A stretch of 64,000 nucleotides of DNA, from NCBI RefSeq assembly GCF_000379845.1, contig NZ_KB903771.1, positions 119,532 to 183,531 of the forward strand. The letters run 5' to 3'. Below are positions 1-8,488 of this stretch, in pieces. The notes below the pieces were generated by a model that saw only the letters and a list, made by a program, of their open reading frames with translations, searched no databases and was not told where the DNA came from. This stretch comes from Moraxella boevrei DSM 14165. Its GTDB lineage: Bacteria > Pseudomonadota > Gammaproteobacteria > Pseudomonadales > Moraxellaceae. Within the stretch, counting starts at the first letter, position 1, and each line of letters opens with the position of its first letter. Both the position numbers and the translations under genes were made by a program.

Positions 1-75
1 AAATGATTGCCAAAAATTGCACCATACATCTTTGGCATGATTTTAACAATCATTTTAACAGTTTTTAAAATAATT

Positions 76-1056
76 TTAGTAATTTTTTACAATATCATTT
101 AACATCGTATAACTTTGCTTTTGCAAATCTTCATCAAAAATATAACTGACCGCCATAAGTTCATCAGGATTGACTGCGGTTTTTAGCGTATTTAACTGAT
201 GATTGACGGTCGTTTGCGAGCCGATAAGCGAACAATTTAGCATATTCATCGCCATTGATTTTTCGTGCGGATGCCAGATTTCGTCCATATTATCCACAGG
301 GGGTAATAAGGGATTGCTCTGCCCACGCACCACATTTAAGAAAAATTGATAGGTAGACGTGGCTAAAAATTGGGCATTTTTATCCGTATCAGCAACGATG
401 GCATTCGTACCAATAATCACATATGGTTTATCAAGCACTTGGCTTGGTTTAAACTGAGTGCGATAAATCTTGACCGCTTCCACCATCATGCGTGGGGCAA
501 AATGGCTGGCAAAAGCATACGGCAAGCCCAACTCGGCAGCAAGATAGGCACTTGATGTGCTAGAACCTAAGATATATATCGGTACGTTGGTATTGGTCGC
601 AGGCACGGCTTTGACGCTTGTGGTATTATTGCCAAAATAATGCTGTAACTCGGCAACGTCATGCGGAAAATTGTGCGACACGTCTGCTTCATTACGCCGT
701 AATGCTCGTGCGGTCATCGGGTCAGTGCCAGGGGCTCGCCCAAGCCCAAGCTCAACACGATTTGGATAAAGGGTGGCAAGCGTGCCATACTGTTCAGCGA
801 CAATCAAAGGAGAATGATTGGGAAGCATAACGCCACCGCTACCGACGTTTAGGCTTATGGTATGTGCCAAAACGTGGCCAATCAGTAGCTGTGTGGCAGA
901 GCTGACAAGAGACGGCATATTATGATGCTCGGCAATCCAGTAGCGTGCCACGCCTAGATTTTCGGCAAATTTGGCTAAATTAACCAAACTGTCAATCGCA
1001 TTTTTGGGCGATTGACCTTGGCGAACAGGGGCAAGATTTAGAATAGATAATTGCAT
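76..1056 (-). CDS. LLM-class flavin-dependent oxidoreductase (YhbW-like)
   Basis: This 326-residue protein is a luciferase-like (bacterial luciferase TIM barrel) FMN-dependent oxidoreductase of the YhbW/MsnO8 type. The diagnostic blocks are AEHHNMP at residues 42-48, GSGGVMLPNH at 72-81 and GLGRAPGTD at 104-112, all in the expected order, and the length is normal for the family. The substrate is not known for this family. It is the last gene of a four-gene minus-strand cluster: its ATG lies 3 bp after the stop of the nitroreductase gene, so the two are almost certainly cotranscribed. The grouping with an old yellow enzyme and a nitroreductase under an ArsR-type regulator suggests a role in detoxifying quinones, nitro compounds or other electrophiles, which is inference. 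Confidence 0.9.
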   Translation of the reverse strand: MQLSILNLAPVRQGQSPKNAIDSLVNLAKFAENLGVARYWIAEHHNMPSLVSSATQLLIGHVLAHTISLNVGSGGVMLPNHSPLIVAEQYGTLATLYPNRVELGLGRAPGTDPMTARALRRNEADVSHNFPHDVAELQHYFGNNTTSVKAVPATNTNVPIYILGSSTSSAYLAAELGLPYAFASHFAPRMMVEAVKIYRTQFKPSQVLDKPYVIIGTNAIVADTDKNAQFLATSTYQFFLNVVRGQSNPLLPPVDNMDEIWHPHEKSMAMNMLNCSLIGSQTTVNHQLNTLKTAVNPDELMAVSYIFDEDLQKQSYTMLNDIVKNY

Positions 1057-1059
1057 GAT

Positions 1060-1722
1060 TTACTCCACAAATCTTACAATCTCATCAAGCGATTTACGAG
1101 ATTTTAGGCGAATGTCTTTATCACGATAACCAAAGGTTACCGCCACCGACACGCCCCATTCGTTGGGGTCAAACAGCCCTTCATTTGCCAAAATATCATT
1201 GACAGCTTTATAATCAAAGCCTTCAATTGGACAGCTATCCACACCAAGCAGGATGGCTCCTGTCATCATATTGGCAAGGGCGATGTAAGTTTGCTTACTT
1301 GCCCAATCAAACAGCGTGCGTTCGTTCTCCAAGATGGCAATGTCATCTTTTTGGAATTTTTCATAAACCGCTAAAGCTTGTTGTTTTTTATCGTCAGTCA
1401 GACCACGCCGTGCAATGACTGCATCAAAAAATGGCGTATCAAAACGAGCGTTTTTCTTTGCCAAAATCACAACAATGTGACTTGCGGTATCAAGCGTATT
1501 CGTCATGCCCCACGCCACAGGTTTTAATTTTTGGCGTAATTCTTTGTTTTGTAACACCAAAAACCGCCATGGCTCAGAACCGACCGAACTTGGGCTTAAC
1601 TGCCCAAACTGTAAAATGGCGTTAAATTCATCATCGCTAATTTTGCGGTCTTTATCATAAGAACGGGTGGACGCACGGCTTTTAAAGGCTTGGATAATAT
1701 CGTCTTTATCAAATATTTTCAT
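1060..1722 (-). CDS. NAD(P)H-dependent nitroreductase, NfsB-like
   Basis: A 220-residue FMN-dependent nitroreductase-fold protein, close in length to E. coli NfsB (217). The N-terminal region carries the FMN-phosphate contact segment RASTRSYD (16-23) and the conserved SPSSVGSEPW block (43-52). The C-terminal half has the WASKQTYIALANMM helix and the GVSVAVTFGYRD segment typical of the NfsB branch. Members reduce nitroaromatics, quinones and flavins with NAD(P)H and act as cytosolic homodimers. The gene sits 9 bp downstream of the old yellow enzyme gene and 3 bp upstream of the luciferase-like gene in one apparent operon. The exact substrate cannot be read from the sequence. Confidence 0.9.
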   Translation of the reverse strand: MKIFDKDDIIQAFKSRASTRSYDKDRKISDDEFNAILQFGQLSPSSVGSEPWRFLVLQNKELRQKLKPVAWGMTNTLDTASHIVVILAKKNARFDTPFFDAVIARRGLTDDKKQQALAVYEKFQKDDIAILENERTLFDWASKQTYIALANMMTGAILLGVDSCPIEGFDYKAVNDILANEGLFDPNEWGVSVAVTFGYRDKDIRLKSRKSLDEIVRFVE

Positions 1723-1731
1723 AAATTTTCC

Positions 1732-2790
1732 TTAAAAATACCCACGCTCATAAGAGTCTGGCACATCGTTTACCCCATCAAAATCCGCCCCTACTTGATT
1801 GTACTGGGCGTTAAGCCACCAGTGTGGGTCTCGCAAAAGTCCACGCCCCACCGCCACAAGGTCGGCATCACGAGCAAGCACATTATCGGCAAGCTGTGGA
1901 TTATCGAGCATTCCTACCGCAATGGTTGGTACGTTGGTGGCGTGTTTGATTTTTGATGCCAAAAATACTTGATAGCCTGCACTAAACTCTGGATAATGCC
2001 CTACCGCAAGCACGCCATCGCCACCACCACTAATGTGGAGCATATCCACGCCTGCTGCCACATAACGCTTGGCAATTTCTACGCCATAATCGCTGTCATA
2101 GCCGTTTTCGCCATACTCTTGGGCAGAAATTCGCATAATGAGCGGCATATCGCTTGGCATAACCGCCTTGACCGCTTTGATGACTTTTTCGCCAAATAAA
2201 AAGCGGTCTTGACCATATTCATCATCACGCTGATTGGATTTTGGTGCATGAAATTGATGAATCAAATAACCGTGAGCCCCATGCAATTCAATGGCGTCAA
2301 ACCCTGCATCAATGGCACGCTGAACTGACTTTACAAAACCATCAACAATCTCGTCAATCTCGGTGGTACTTAACGCTCGTGGGGTTTTTAAATTTTGGCC
2401 TTTAAAATCCAAATCGCCATAATGAATGGCAGAAGGTGCAACCACATCATCGCAATCTTCAGCTTTACGCCCTGCGTGGGCGATTTGAATGGCGATTTTG
2501 GCATCATATTTATGCACGCTTGCCACGATTTTGGCAAATTCATCACGCTGATTATCATTCCAAAGCCCCAAGCACTTCGGCGAGATACGCCCATTAGGGG
2601 CAATATTGGTCATCTCCACAATCACAAGCCCCACACCGCCAATGGCACGACTGGTATAATGGACAAAATGCCAATCATTAGGCACGCCATCAACCGCTTG
2701 GTATTGACACATTGGGGGCATGACAATGCGATTTTTAAGTGATAATCCTTTGAGTGTAAAAGGTTTTTGTAAATAACGAAATTTTGCCAT
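1732..2790 (-). CDS. NADH:flavin oxidoreductase, old yellow enzyme family (NamA/YqjM-like)
   Basis: This 352-residue FMN enzyme belongs to the thermophilic-like branch of old yellow enzymes, which includes Bacillus YqjM and NADPH dehydrogenase NamA. That branch has a redox-tuning cysteine in PPMCQY, here C28, and the substrate-binding histidine pair in ELHGAHGYLIHQF, here H170 and H173. IQIAHAGRKA (101-110) and a C-terminal VGRGLLRDPHW phosphate-binding segment are also present. These enzymes reduce activated C=C bonds of enals, enones, maleimides and quinones. An AGGAG ribosome binding site precedes the ATG. The gene follows the arsR gene by 78 bp and that gap contains a second copy of the regulator's likely operator, so the flavoenzymes may have their own regulated promoter. 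Confidence 0.93.
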   Translation of the reverse strand: MAKFRYLQKPFTLKGLSLKNRIVMPPMCQYQAVDGVPNDWHFVHYTSRAIGGVGLVIVEMTNIAPNGRISPKCLGLWNDNQRDEFAKIVASVHKYDAKIAIQIAHAGRKAEDCDDVVAPSAIHYGDLDFKGQNLKTPRALSTTEIDEIVDGFVKSVQRAIDAGFDAIELHGAHGYLIHQFHAPKSNQRDDEYGQDRFLFGEKVIKAVKAVMPSDMPLIMRISAQEYGENGYDSDYGVEIAKRYVAAGVDMLHISGGGDGVLAVGHYPEFSAGYQVFLASKIKHATNVPTIAVGMLDNPQLADNVLARDADLVAVGRGLLRDPHWWLNAQYNQVGADFDGVNDVPDSYERGYF

Positions 2791-2832
2791 AATAGCTCCT
2801 AAAAAATAAAAGTGAATGATAAGATATACTCA

Positions 2833-2850
2833 TATTTAGAAATATAGATA
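2833..2850 (-). promoter_or_regulatory. Second ArsR-type operator candidate, upstream of the flavoenzyme genes
   Basis: The plus strand reads TATTTA-GAAATA-TAGATA, an inverted repeat of two 6-bp arms with a 6-bp spacer and one mismatch between arms. It has the same architecture as the perfect TATCTA-N6-TAGATA palindrome in the arsR promoter, sharing one identical arm. It lies about 43 bp before the old yellow enzyme ATG. That placement suits repression by the adjacent ArsR protein; this is inferred from sequence only. Confidence 0.55.
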
Positions 2851-2868
2851 TAAAAAATTAAAATTTTT

Positions 2869-3198
2869 TTAGCTTAACATATCATCTAATACACCTAAAA
2901 GTGTCTGCACCGCTTGGTGATTGTAGCGATAATACGTCCACTTGCCAATGCGTTTGGATTCAACAAGACCTGCCGTTTTTAGGTTATTTAGATAGGATGA
3001 AACCACCGACTGAGCCAACCCTGTTTTTTCAGTAATAATGCCCACGCACACGCCACCGTCAAAATCATCGGGATTATTACCCCGATTGACAAAGTGCGTC
3101 TCGGGATCTTTTAGCCACAAAAGCATGTCCAGCCGATAATCGTTGGATAAAGCTTTAAAAGCATCAAGCAAGGCAGTTTTGTCATTTGTTAGTGTCAT
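2869..3198 (-). CDS. ArsR-family winged-helix transcriptional regulator
   Basis: A 109-residue one-domain repressor with the ArsR/SmtB winged-helix fold: helices at about 7-35, a helix-turn-helix at about 54-73 (IITEKTGLAQSVVSSYLNNL), and a wing with GKWTYYRYN at 85-93. It has no metal-binding CxC in the recognition helix and only one cysteine (C51, in GGVCVGII), so a metal sensor of the ArsR/CadC type is unlikely. A thiol- or redox-based response at C51 is possible but unproven. It is the first gene of the flavoenzyme operon and is preceded by a promoter with an embedded palindrome, which fits autoregulation. The start codon falls at the predicted transcription start and no Shine-Dalgarno sequence is present, so the mRNA is probably leaderless. 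Confidence 0.88.
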   Translation of the reverse strand: MTLTNDKTALLDAFKALSNDYRLDMLLWLKDPETHFVNRGNNPDDFDGGVCVGIITEKTGLAQSVVSSYLNNLKTAGLVESKRIGKWTYYRYNHQAVQTLLGVLDDMLS

Positions 3199-3204
3199 GG
3201 GGAT

Positions 3205-3232
3205 ATTATATCTATTTTTTTAGATATGTCAA
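3205..3232 (-). promoter_or_regulatory. arsR promoter with embedded palindromic operator; leaderless start
   Basis: Reading the minus strand, TTGACA (3232-3227) and TATAAT (3210-3205) are perfect -35 and -10 hexamers separated by 16 bp. The spacer together with part of the -10 forms the perfect inverted repeat TATCTA-N6-TAGATA (3209-3226). The arsR ATG begins only 6 nt after the -10 hexamer (intervening bases ATCCCC), which is where transcription should start. This predicts a leaderless mRNA whose promoter is blocked when the repressor binds. Confidence 0.75.
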
Positions 3233-3368
3233 TCTATTTTTTGGTTTTAAGACGCATATTAGTAAAATCATTGCAAAATTAATCGTGTTTACTTTTGTTT
3301 AGCAGAAAAATTTATAAATTTATCAAGTTTGTCATGAGACATTTGTTGCGATAACATTTGGTTAAACA

Positions 3369-5963
3369 TTAAGCCCTTTTTAATCTTAACGCATTTAGCA
3401 CCACAAAAAAACTTGACAAACTCATGCCAATCGCCGCCGCCCAAGGTGGCACATAGCCAAGCCCTGCAGGAATTAGCACCGCTAGATTATACCCCAACGC
3501 CCAACGAAAATTTTGGCTAATAATACGGTCGGTTTTGTGTGCCACACGATAGGCATCGGCTATCGTCTGAATTTCACCATTTAATACGAGCGAATCGCTA
3601 GATACTTGTGCCAAATCTGCCACGCCAGCCATTGCCGTTGAGACGTTTGCCCTTGCCAATACAGGGGCGTCATTGATACCATCGCCGACCATTTGCACGA
3701 TATGATTGGCATTTTGTAAGGCTTGAATATGGGCGACTTTTTCATCAGGGCTTAAGCCTTTATACAGCACGTCAATCCCGAGTTGGGAAGCGACTTTGTC
3801 CGCTTGTTCACTAGGGTCACCTGTTAACATTAATACTTCAACACCTTGATTTTTCAAGGTTTGTATCGCATCAAAGGCTTGTTCACGGATTTTATCATGA
3901 AAATAAAAATGGGCTAACGCTTGCCAATGATTGTCTTGCCACTGGCTTAAAGTAACGCTGATACTGGCTTGATAATTGGCTAAATTGGGCAAAATAGACA
4001 CGTCAGTAACTGCATGGTCTGTGGCAAAGGCAAAATGCCCCAAGCGAAAATGCTCATTATCAATCGTGGCTTGTACCCCACCCCCCACAATATGCTGTAA
4101 ATCGTGGCTCATGGGCAAATGTAGCTGACGTGTGGCGGTCAATAACGCATAGGCAATCGGATGTCGGCTACCTACTTCCAAACTGCCTGCGATTGCAAGG
4201 AGTTGATCTTTAACATCTTTACTGTTTTGTTGATTATATTGTTTATCCAAAATATCAATCGCCAACAAATTTGGCTGTCCATAAGTCAATGTACCTGTTT
4301 TGTCAAACGCCACATGGCTAACCTGTGCCAAGCTAGTAATGGTATGCCCCCGAGTTGCCAAAAATCCCAAACTCGCCAAACGATTGGTCGCAACCGTTAA
4401 TGCAATCGGTGTCGCAAGTGATAATGCACACGGACATGTCGCCACCAACACCGCCACGGTCGCCCAAATCGCATTACTCGGCTCAATCATATACCACGCC
4501 AAAAATACCACGCTGGCAATCACTAAAACCCTTGCCACGAACCAACGTGCCAATTTATCGGCTTTTAATGCTACTTGCGGTTTTTCGCTTAACGCACGAT
4601 TGACAAGGCGGTCAATTACCCCTATTTGACTATCTTTTGGCAAGGCGGTCACTTGCATGACAAAGGGCTGACTGTCATTTTGGCTACCACCAATCACGCT
4701 ATCGCCAAGTTTTTTAACAATTAAATCACTTTCCCCTGTTAACAAACTTTGCGACACTGTAGCAACTTTTGACAACAAAATACCGTCCGCCACCACATTT
4801 ACCCCTGCATCAATGCGAATAATATCACCGATTTGCAGATTTTGAGCAGATACCAAATGTTGCTCGTTTAAAGACTGATTTGCTAAGTGATTTAAACTAG
4901 CTTGATATGTTTGGCTTAAATGGTGTAAATTTGTTAAATAATTTTTATCTTCTTTATCAACAATTTGTGCTTGCCCCAGTTTTGCCACCAATATCGGCTC
5001 AACCACCACCAAATCATTGGCAAGGCTAGACGCTTTGACGCGTGCGTTATGTTCCACATATTTACCTGCCAATAAAAAGAAAATCAACATGCTGACTGAG
5101 TCGTAATACGTTTCGCCCGTGTGGGTCAAAGTGGCATACAAGCTTGCACAAAACGTAATCACAATCGCCAAACTAATTGGCACATCCATGTTCACTTGAC
5201 GGGCTTTTATCGCCGAAAACGCCGACTGAAAAAATGGCAATCCTGCAATAAAAAATACAGGAATACTGACAAATAACGACACCCAACGCAAAAACTCTCG
5301 GTCGTTATCCGCCATGCCTGCATATTCGCCAAAATATAAACCGACTGCAAACATCATGGCTTGCATTGCCCCTAATGCCGAGATCCCGAGTTGAAACAAC
5401 ATTTTACGATTATCACGGCGAAGCATGGCTTCGTGGGTGTCTTGGCGATAGGGTTTGGCATTATAGCCAATTTGTTGAATAGTTGACAAAATTTGACTAA
5501 TCGGTAATTGCGTTTCGTCCCATAACACTCGCATGCGTTGATTGGTTAGATTTACTTGACATTGTTGTAAGCCATTTAGCCGAGAAAGTTGAGTCTCAAT
5601 CAACCACGCACAGGCACTACAGCGTAAATTACTCACCGATAATTCTGCAACGCTATTGCCTTGTTGAGCGTAGATAAATTGGGCTTTCACATCATCATGG
5701 TCATAGGCTTGCAGTTGATATAAACTATCAGGTAGGCTTGCCGTGCGGTTAATCTCGCTACGGTCAAGGTAATATTGCTCAAGCCCTGCTTCCACGATAC
5801 TTTGACTGGCTAATTGACAGCCAAGGCAACACATGGGGCGTTGTTCCGCCAATATTTTGGTAAAAAATGGTTGTTTTGGCAGAGGGTCGCCACAGTGAAA
5901 ACAATGCCCGTCAGGGGGCAAAATCAGTTCAGTGTATTGATAAGTGGTGGTAAACTCGGACAT
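3369..5963 (-). CDS. ccoI: Copper-translocating P1B-type ATPase, CcoI/FixI-like
   Basis: An inner-membrane heavy-metal P-type ATPase of 864 residues, counting from the ATG at 5963 (the longer reading frame opens at a TTG). Order of features: an N-terminal cysteine region (C21, C24, C45, C46, C49) seen in CcoI/FixI proteins, a heavy-metal-associated domain with CSAC at about 115-118, membrane helices, an actuator domain, the copper-path motif C510-P-C512, the phosphorylation motif DKTGT with D554, an SRHP nucleotide-binding motif, GDGINDAP and two last helices. CcoI exports Cu(I) to the periplasm for assembly of cbb3-type cytochrome oxidase. The cco oxidase genes are not in this window. Residues about 340-385 form a Gln/Asn-rich insertion relative to most homologues. 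Confidence 0.88.
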   Translation of the reverse strand: MSEFTTTYQYTELILPPDGHCFHCGDPLPKQPFFTKILAEQRPMCCLGCQLASQSIVEAGLEQYYLDRSEINRTASLPDSLYQLQAYDHDDVKAQFIYAQQGNSVAELSVSNLRCSACAWLIETQLSRLNGLQQCQVNLTNQRMRVLWDETQLPISQILSTIQQIGYNAKPYRQDTHEAMLRRDNRKMLFQLGISALGAMQAMMFAVGLYFGEYAGMADNDREFLRWVSLFVSIPVFFIAGLPFFQSAFSAIKARQVNMDVPISLAIVITFCASLYATLTHTGETYYDSVSMLIFFLLAGKYVEHNARVKASSLANDLVVVEPILVAKLGQAQIVDKEDKNYLTNLHHLSQTYQASLNHLANQSLNEQHLVSAQNLQIGDIIRIDAGVNVVADGILLSKVATVSQSLLTGESDLIVKKLGDSVIGGSQNDSQPFVMQVTALPKDSQIGVIDRLVNRALSEKPQVALKADKLARWFVARVLVIASVVFLAWYMIEPSNAIWATVAVLVATCPCALSLATPIALTVATNRLASLGFLATRGHTITSLAQVSHVAFDKTGTLTYGQPNLLAIDILDKQYNQQNSKDVKDQLLAIAGSLEVGSRHPIAYALLTATRQLHLPMSHDLQHIVGGGVQATIDNEHFRLGHFAFATDHAVTDVSILPNLANYQASISVTLSQWQDNHWQALAHFYFHDKIREQAFDAIQTLKNQGVEVLMLTGDPSEQADKVASQLGIDVLYKGLSPDEKVAHIQALQNANHIVQMVGDGINDAPVLARANVSTAMAGVADLAQVSSDSLVLNGEIQTIADAYRVAHKTDRIISQNFRWALGYNLAVLIPAGLGYVPPWAAAIGMSLSSFFVVLNALRLKRA

Positions 5964-6063
5964 AAAAAACCTTGTTGCAAATCCTATTAGCAATCATAAC
6001 AGATAAATTTACCACGCCATTCACGCAGTTTTAGCGTATTATAGCATTTATTCCACCATTTTT

Positions 6064-7710
6064 TCATTTTTCTCTATTAGGCTTTAATTCGTTATCCTTG
6101 ACAGGAGCTTCCATTTTTACATGACTGGTTGGCAGGGCATTTTTTAGCCCCATTTCTTGCATAATTTCAGCAATGCGTAAAATCATCAAGGTTTGTTTTT
6201 CGTTAAAATCCATGACACCTTTTACCGCTAAATAACAGCGTACTTCTACGATATAGGCATCTTGTTGCGTACTAGAAATCCGCACTTGGTTCCAGTGACT
6301 ATTGGTCACAGGGTGATTGACAATATAAATTTGCACTTCTTCGATAAACTCACGCAGTTTTTTGGTGTTGCTATCACGTGAAATGTAAAATAATTGGTTA
6401 AAATGAAACATATCACGTTTGCTATAGTTCTCAATGCTCATGGATGAAAAACTACCGTTGGGAATGGTCACCAGTGTACGGTTTAATGTGCGTAAGCGTG
6501 TGGAACGAATGCCAATATCTTCTACTGTACCTTCTTGACTACCAAACACGCAGTAATCACCGACATTTACGGGCTGGTCAGCCACGAGTGACACGCTACC
6601 AACTAGGTTTTCAATGGTTTTTTGAGCCCCCAGTGCTAACGCCAAACCACCAATCCCCAACGCCGCAATCCCTGTGGTTAAGTCAAACCCCAAATTGCCC
6701 AAAATCACAATGGTCGCTACGATTAACAATAATGCCTTAATGACTTTTCGCAATAAATTTAACACGGACAAGCGTTCTGGGTGATGATTTTCGGTGGCAT
6801 ACCGCTCAAGCGGGGTAAAAATAATATCCAAAATCCGCAAAAATAACCAAACTGATGCTCCCCACGACAAAATATCCGCCATACGTTCCACAATATTTCG
6901 CACGACCAGATTAATCCCAACGATTATCATCAATTCTTGAATAAAAATCCCTGTCAAAATCATCGCCATTGGCACAATCACCCGTTTGTCAATCGGTACA
7001 GGTTTTGGCAATTCATCAGGCGATTTAGCACGGTGGGTGGCTTGATACACAGCACGAAATATCGCATATAAAAACCAACTTAACAACAGCGACAAGGCAT
7101 ACGTCACCACCAACACCACAATCACTGCCAAAATATGCCCAACGCTATAGCCTTTAATTTCTTGTTTTAACAAATCATTGGGCATATACGCTTCTACAAT
7201 CGTAGTTTTGCCAATATTTTCTACCGATTGTATCGCTTTTAGCGTTTGTTCCGACAGTAACCAAACTTGTGTGCCATCTTTTTGTTTGACACGTTCAAAT
7301 AAAATATCTACCGTTTTATCTTGATGCTGATTTCTTAAAGTTAAATCGCCAACTTTGTCCAAGTTTGGTGCAAGTTTATCACCCAAGTTTCCTGCAGGGT
7401 CATTGCTCATTTGCAATTCGTTGGCAATCCGTCCACCTGAATCTAAGGCTGTTTTGAGCTCTGTAACCAACGCTTTACTATTTTTCCGTTCATTTACAGG
7501 CAAGTAGTTGGTGGCAAGTTCTTTGTCATTTTGAGCCAATGCCTTAAGCAAACCTTGCATCGCACCCCGTGGTGTGTCCCGCCCAAAGGTATCTTGTGTA
7601 GTCGTTGGTGCAGTGCTACTTGCGGGTGCTTGCGTTCCCACTGAAAACCCTAAACTTGGGCTTAGCATCAACGTGCTAACCAACACCGCTTTTGGCAAGC
7701 TAGACATCAT
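6064..7710 (-). CDS. Mechanosensitive ion channel family protein (MscS-type, with signal peptide)
   Basis: A 548-residue MscS-superfamily membrane protein. I start it at the ATG ending at 7710, where a signal peptide follows (MMSSLPKAVLVSTLMLSPS). After it comes a periplasmic region of about 150 residues, then several transmembrane helices. The pore-lining helix and beta domain follow: the Gly/Ala-rich GIAALGIGGLALALGAQKTIENLVGS, then VNVGDYCVFGSQEGTVEDIGIRSTRLRT and VTIPNGSFSS, the standard MscS core. It releases solutes on osmotic downshock in the best-studied members. It resembles the YbdG/large MscS group by size but I do not assign it to a named subfamily. The ccoI gene lies 100 bp downstream on the same strand. 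Confidence 0.88.
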   Translation of the reverse strand: MMSSLPKAVLVSTLMLSPSLGFSVGTQAPASSTAPTTTQDTFGRDTPRGAMQGLLKALAQNDKELATNYLPVNERKNSKALVTELKTALDSGGRIANELQMSNDPAGNLGDKLAPNLDKVGDLTLRNQHQDKTVDILFERVKQKDGTQVWLLSEQTLKAIQSVENIGKTTIVEAYMPNDLLKQEIKGYSVGHILAVIVVLVVTYALSLLLSWFLYAIFRAVYQATHRAKSPDELPKPVPIDKRVIVPMAMILTGIFIQELMIIVGINLVVRNIVERMADILSWGASVWLFLRILDIIFTPLERYATENHHPERLSVLNLLRKVIKALLLIVATIVILGNLGFDLTTGIAALGIGGLALALGAQKTIENLVGSVSLVADQPVNVGDYCVFGSQEGTVEDIGIRSTRLRTLNRTLVTIPNGSFSSMSIENYSKRDMFHFNQLFYISRDSNTKKLREFIEEVQIYIVNHPVTNSHWNQVRISSTQQDAYIVEVRCYLAVKGVMDFNEKQTLMILRIAEIMQEMGLKNALPTSHVKMEAPVKDNELKPNREK

Positions 7711-8037
7711 TTTTTTGGTATAATTTAACTTTTTAGCAGAACCGACCAATAACACAATTTTCCCCAACTTATTCGCAGACGTTTTAAAACAAGAAAATAA
7801 GATTTTAAAAATCGTCTATTGTAACCAACTAAATTTTATCTGACAATGCCAAAATTGTGAGAATTTTTGCAGATTTTTTACCGATTGGACAATTTTTCGC
7901 AATTTTTAATGGCTTTTTATCTGTATAAAGTTGGCAAATAATGCTAAAATAAGGAAAATTTTTATCTAAACGCTTGATTGTTTTAATCTATTCAATGTTT
8001 TTAAAAACCTACTTAACAATAATGAGAACAAGTAACT
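7711..8037. other. Divergent intergenic region (mscS-like / HIT)
   Basis: About 330 bp of AT-rich DNA between two divergent genes. It must hold both promoters. A TAAAAT near 7945 could be a -10 for the rightward gene, but no clear -35 pairs with it. I see no RNA gene, palindrome or repeat that I would defend here. Confidence 0.5.
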
Positions 8038-8475
8038 ATGTTTAATTTACACCCACAATTGGCAAAAGATACCTTTTTGGTTGGTGAATTTCCATTATCA
8101 ACCTGCCGATTAATGAACGATTGTCAATTTCCTTGGCTACTTTTAATCCCACGAGTCGCAGGGGTAAAAGAGCTATACGAACTAAGCCCAAGCGACCAAG
8201 CTCAGTTTTTGCGTGAATCAAGCTGGCTATCTAGCCAATTAGCCAAAACCTTCCAAGCCGATAAGATGAATATCGCAGCATTGGGCAATCAAGTGCCACA
8301 GCTACATTTTCATCATATTGTCCGTTATCACAATGATGTGGCTTGGCCAAATGCTGTGTGGGGCAGACCTGCAATTCCCTATACGCCCCAAGTGTTGAGC
8401 CATATGCAACAAACCTTGATGATGGCATTACGTGGGCATCGTGATATGCCGTTTGACTGGAAGATGAATGTATAA
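8038..8475 (+). CDS. HIT domain-containing protein
   Basis: A 145-residue histidine triad protein, a cytosolic nucleotide hydrolase or transferase family acting on AMP-linked substrates such as diadenosine polyphosphates. The family signature lies at residues 84-95, reading NQVPQLHFHHIV, with the triad histidines around H90, H92 and H93, followed by the HNDVAWPNAVWG segment typical of the gammaproteobacterial branch. The middle histidine spacing is slightly unlike the usual H-x-H-x-H because two histidines are adjacent. The gene ends 13 bp before the adenylate cyclase gene on the same strand, so the two are probably cotranscribed. A link through adenine nucleotide metabolism is attractive but is inference. 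Confidence 0.88.
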   Translation: MFNLHPQLAKDTFLVGEFPLSTCRLMNDCQFPWLLLIPRVAGVKELYELSPSDQAQFLRESSWLSSQLAKTFQADKMNIAALGNQVPQLHFHHIVRYHNDVAWPNAVWGRPAIPYTPQVLSHMQQTLMMALRGHRDMPFDWKMNV

Positions 8476-8488
8476 AAAGTAGCAGAGA

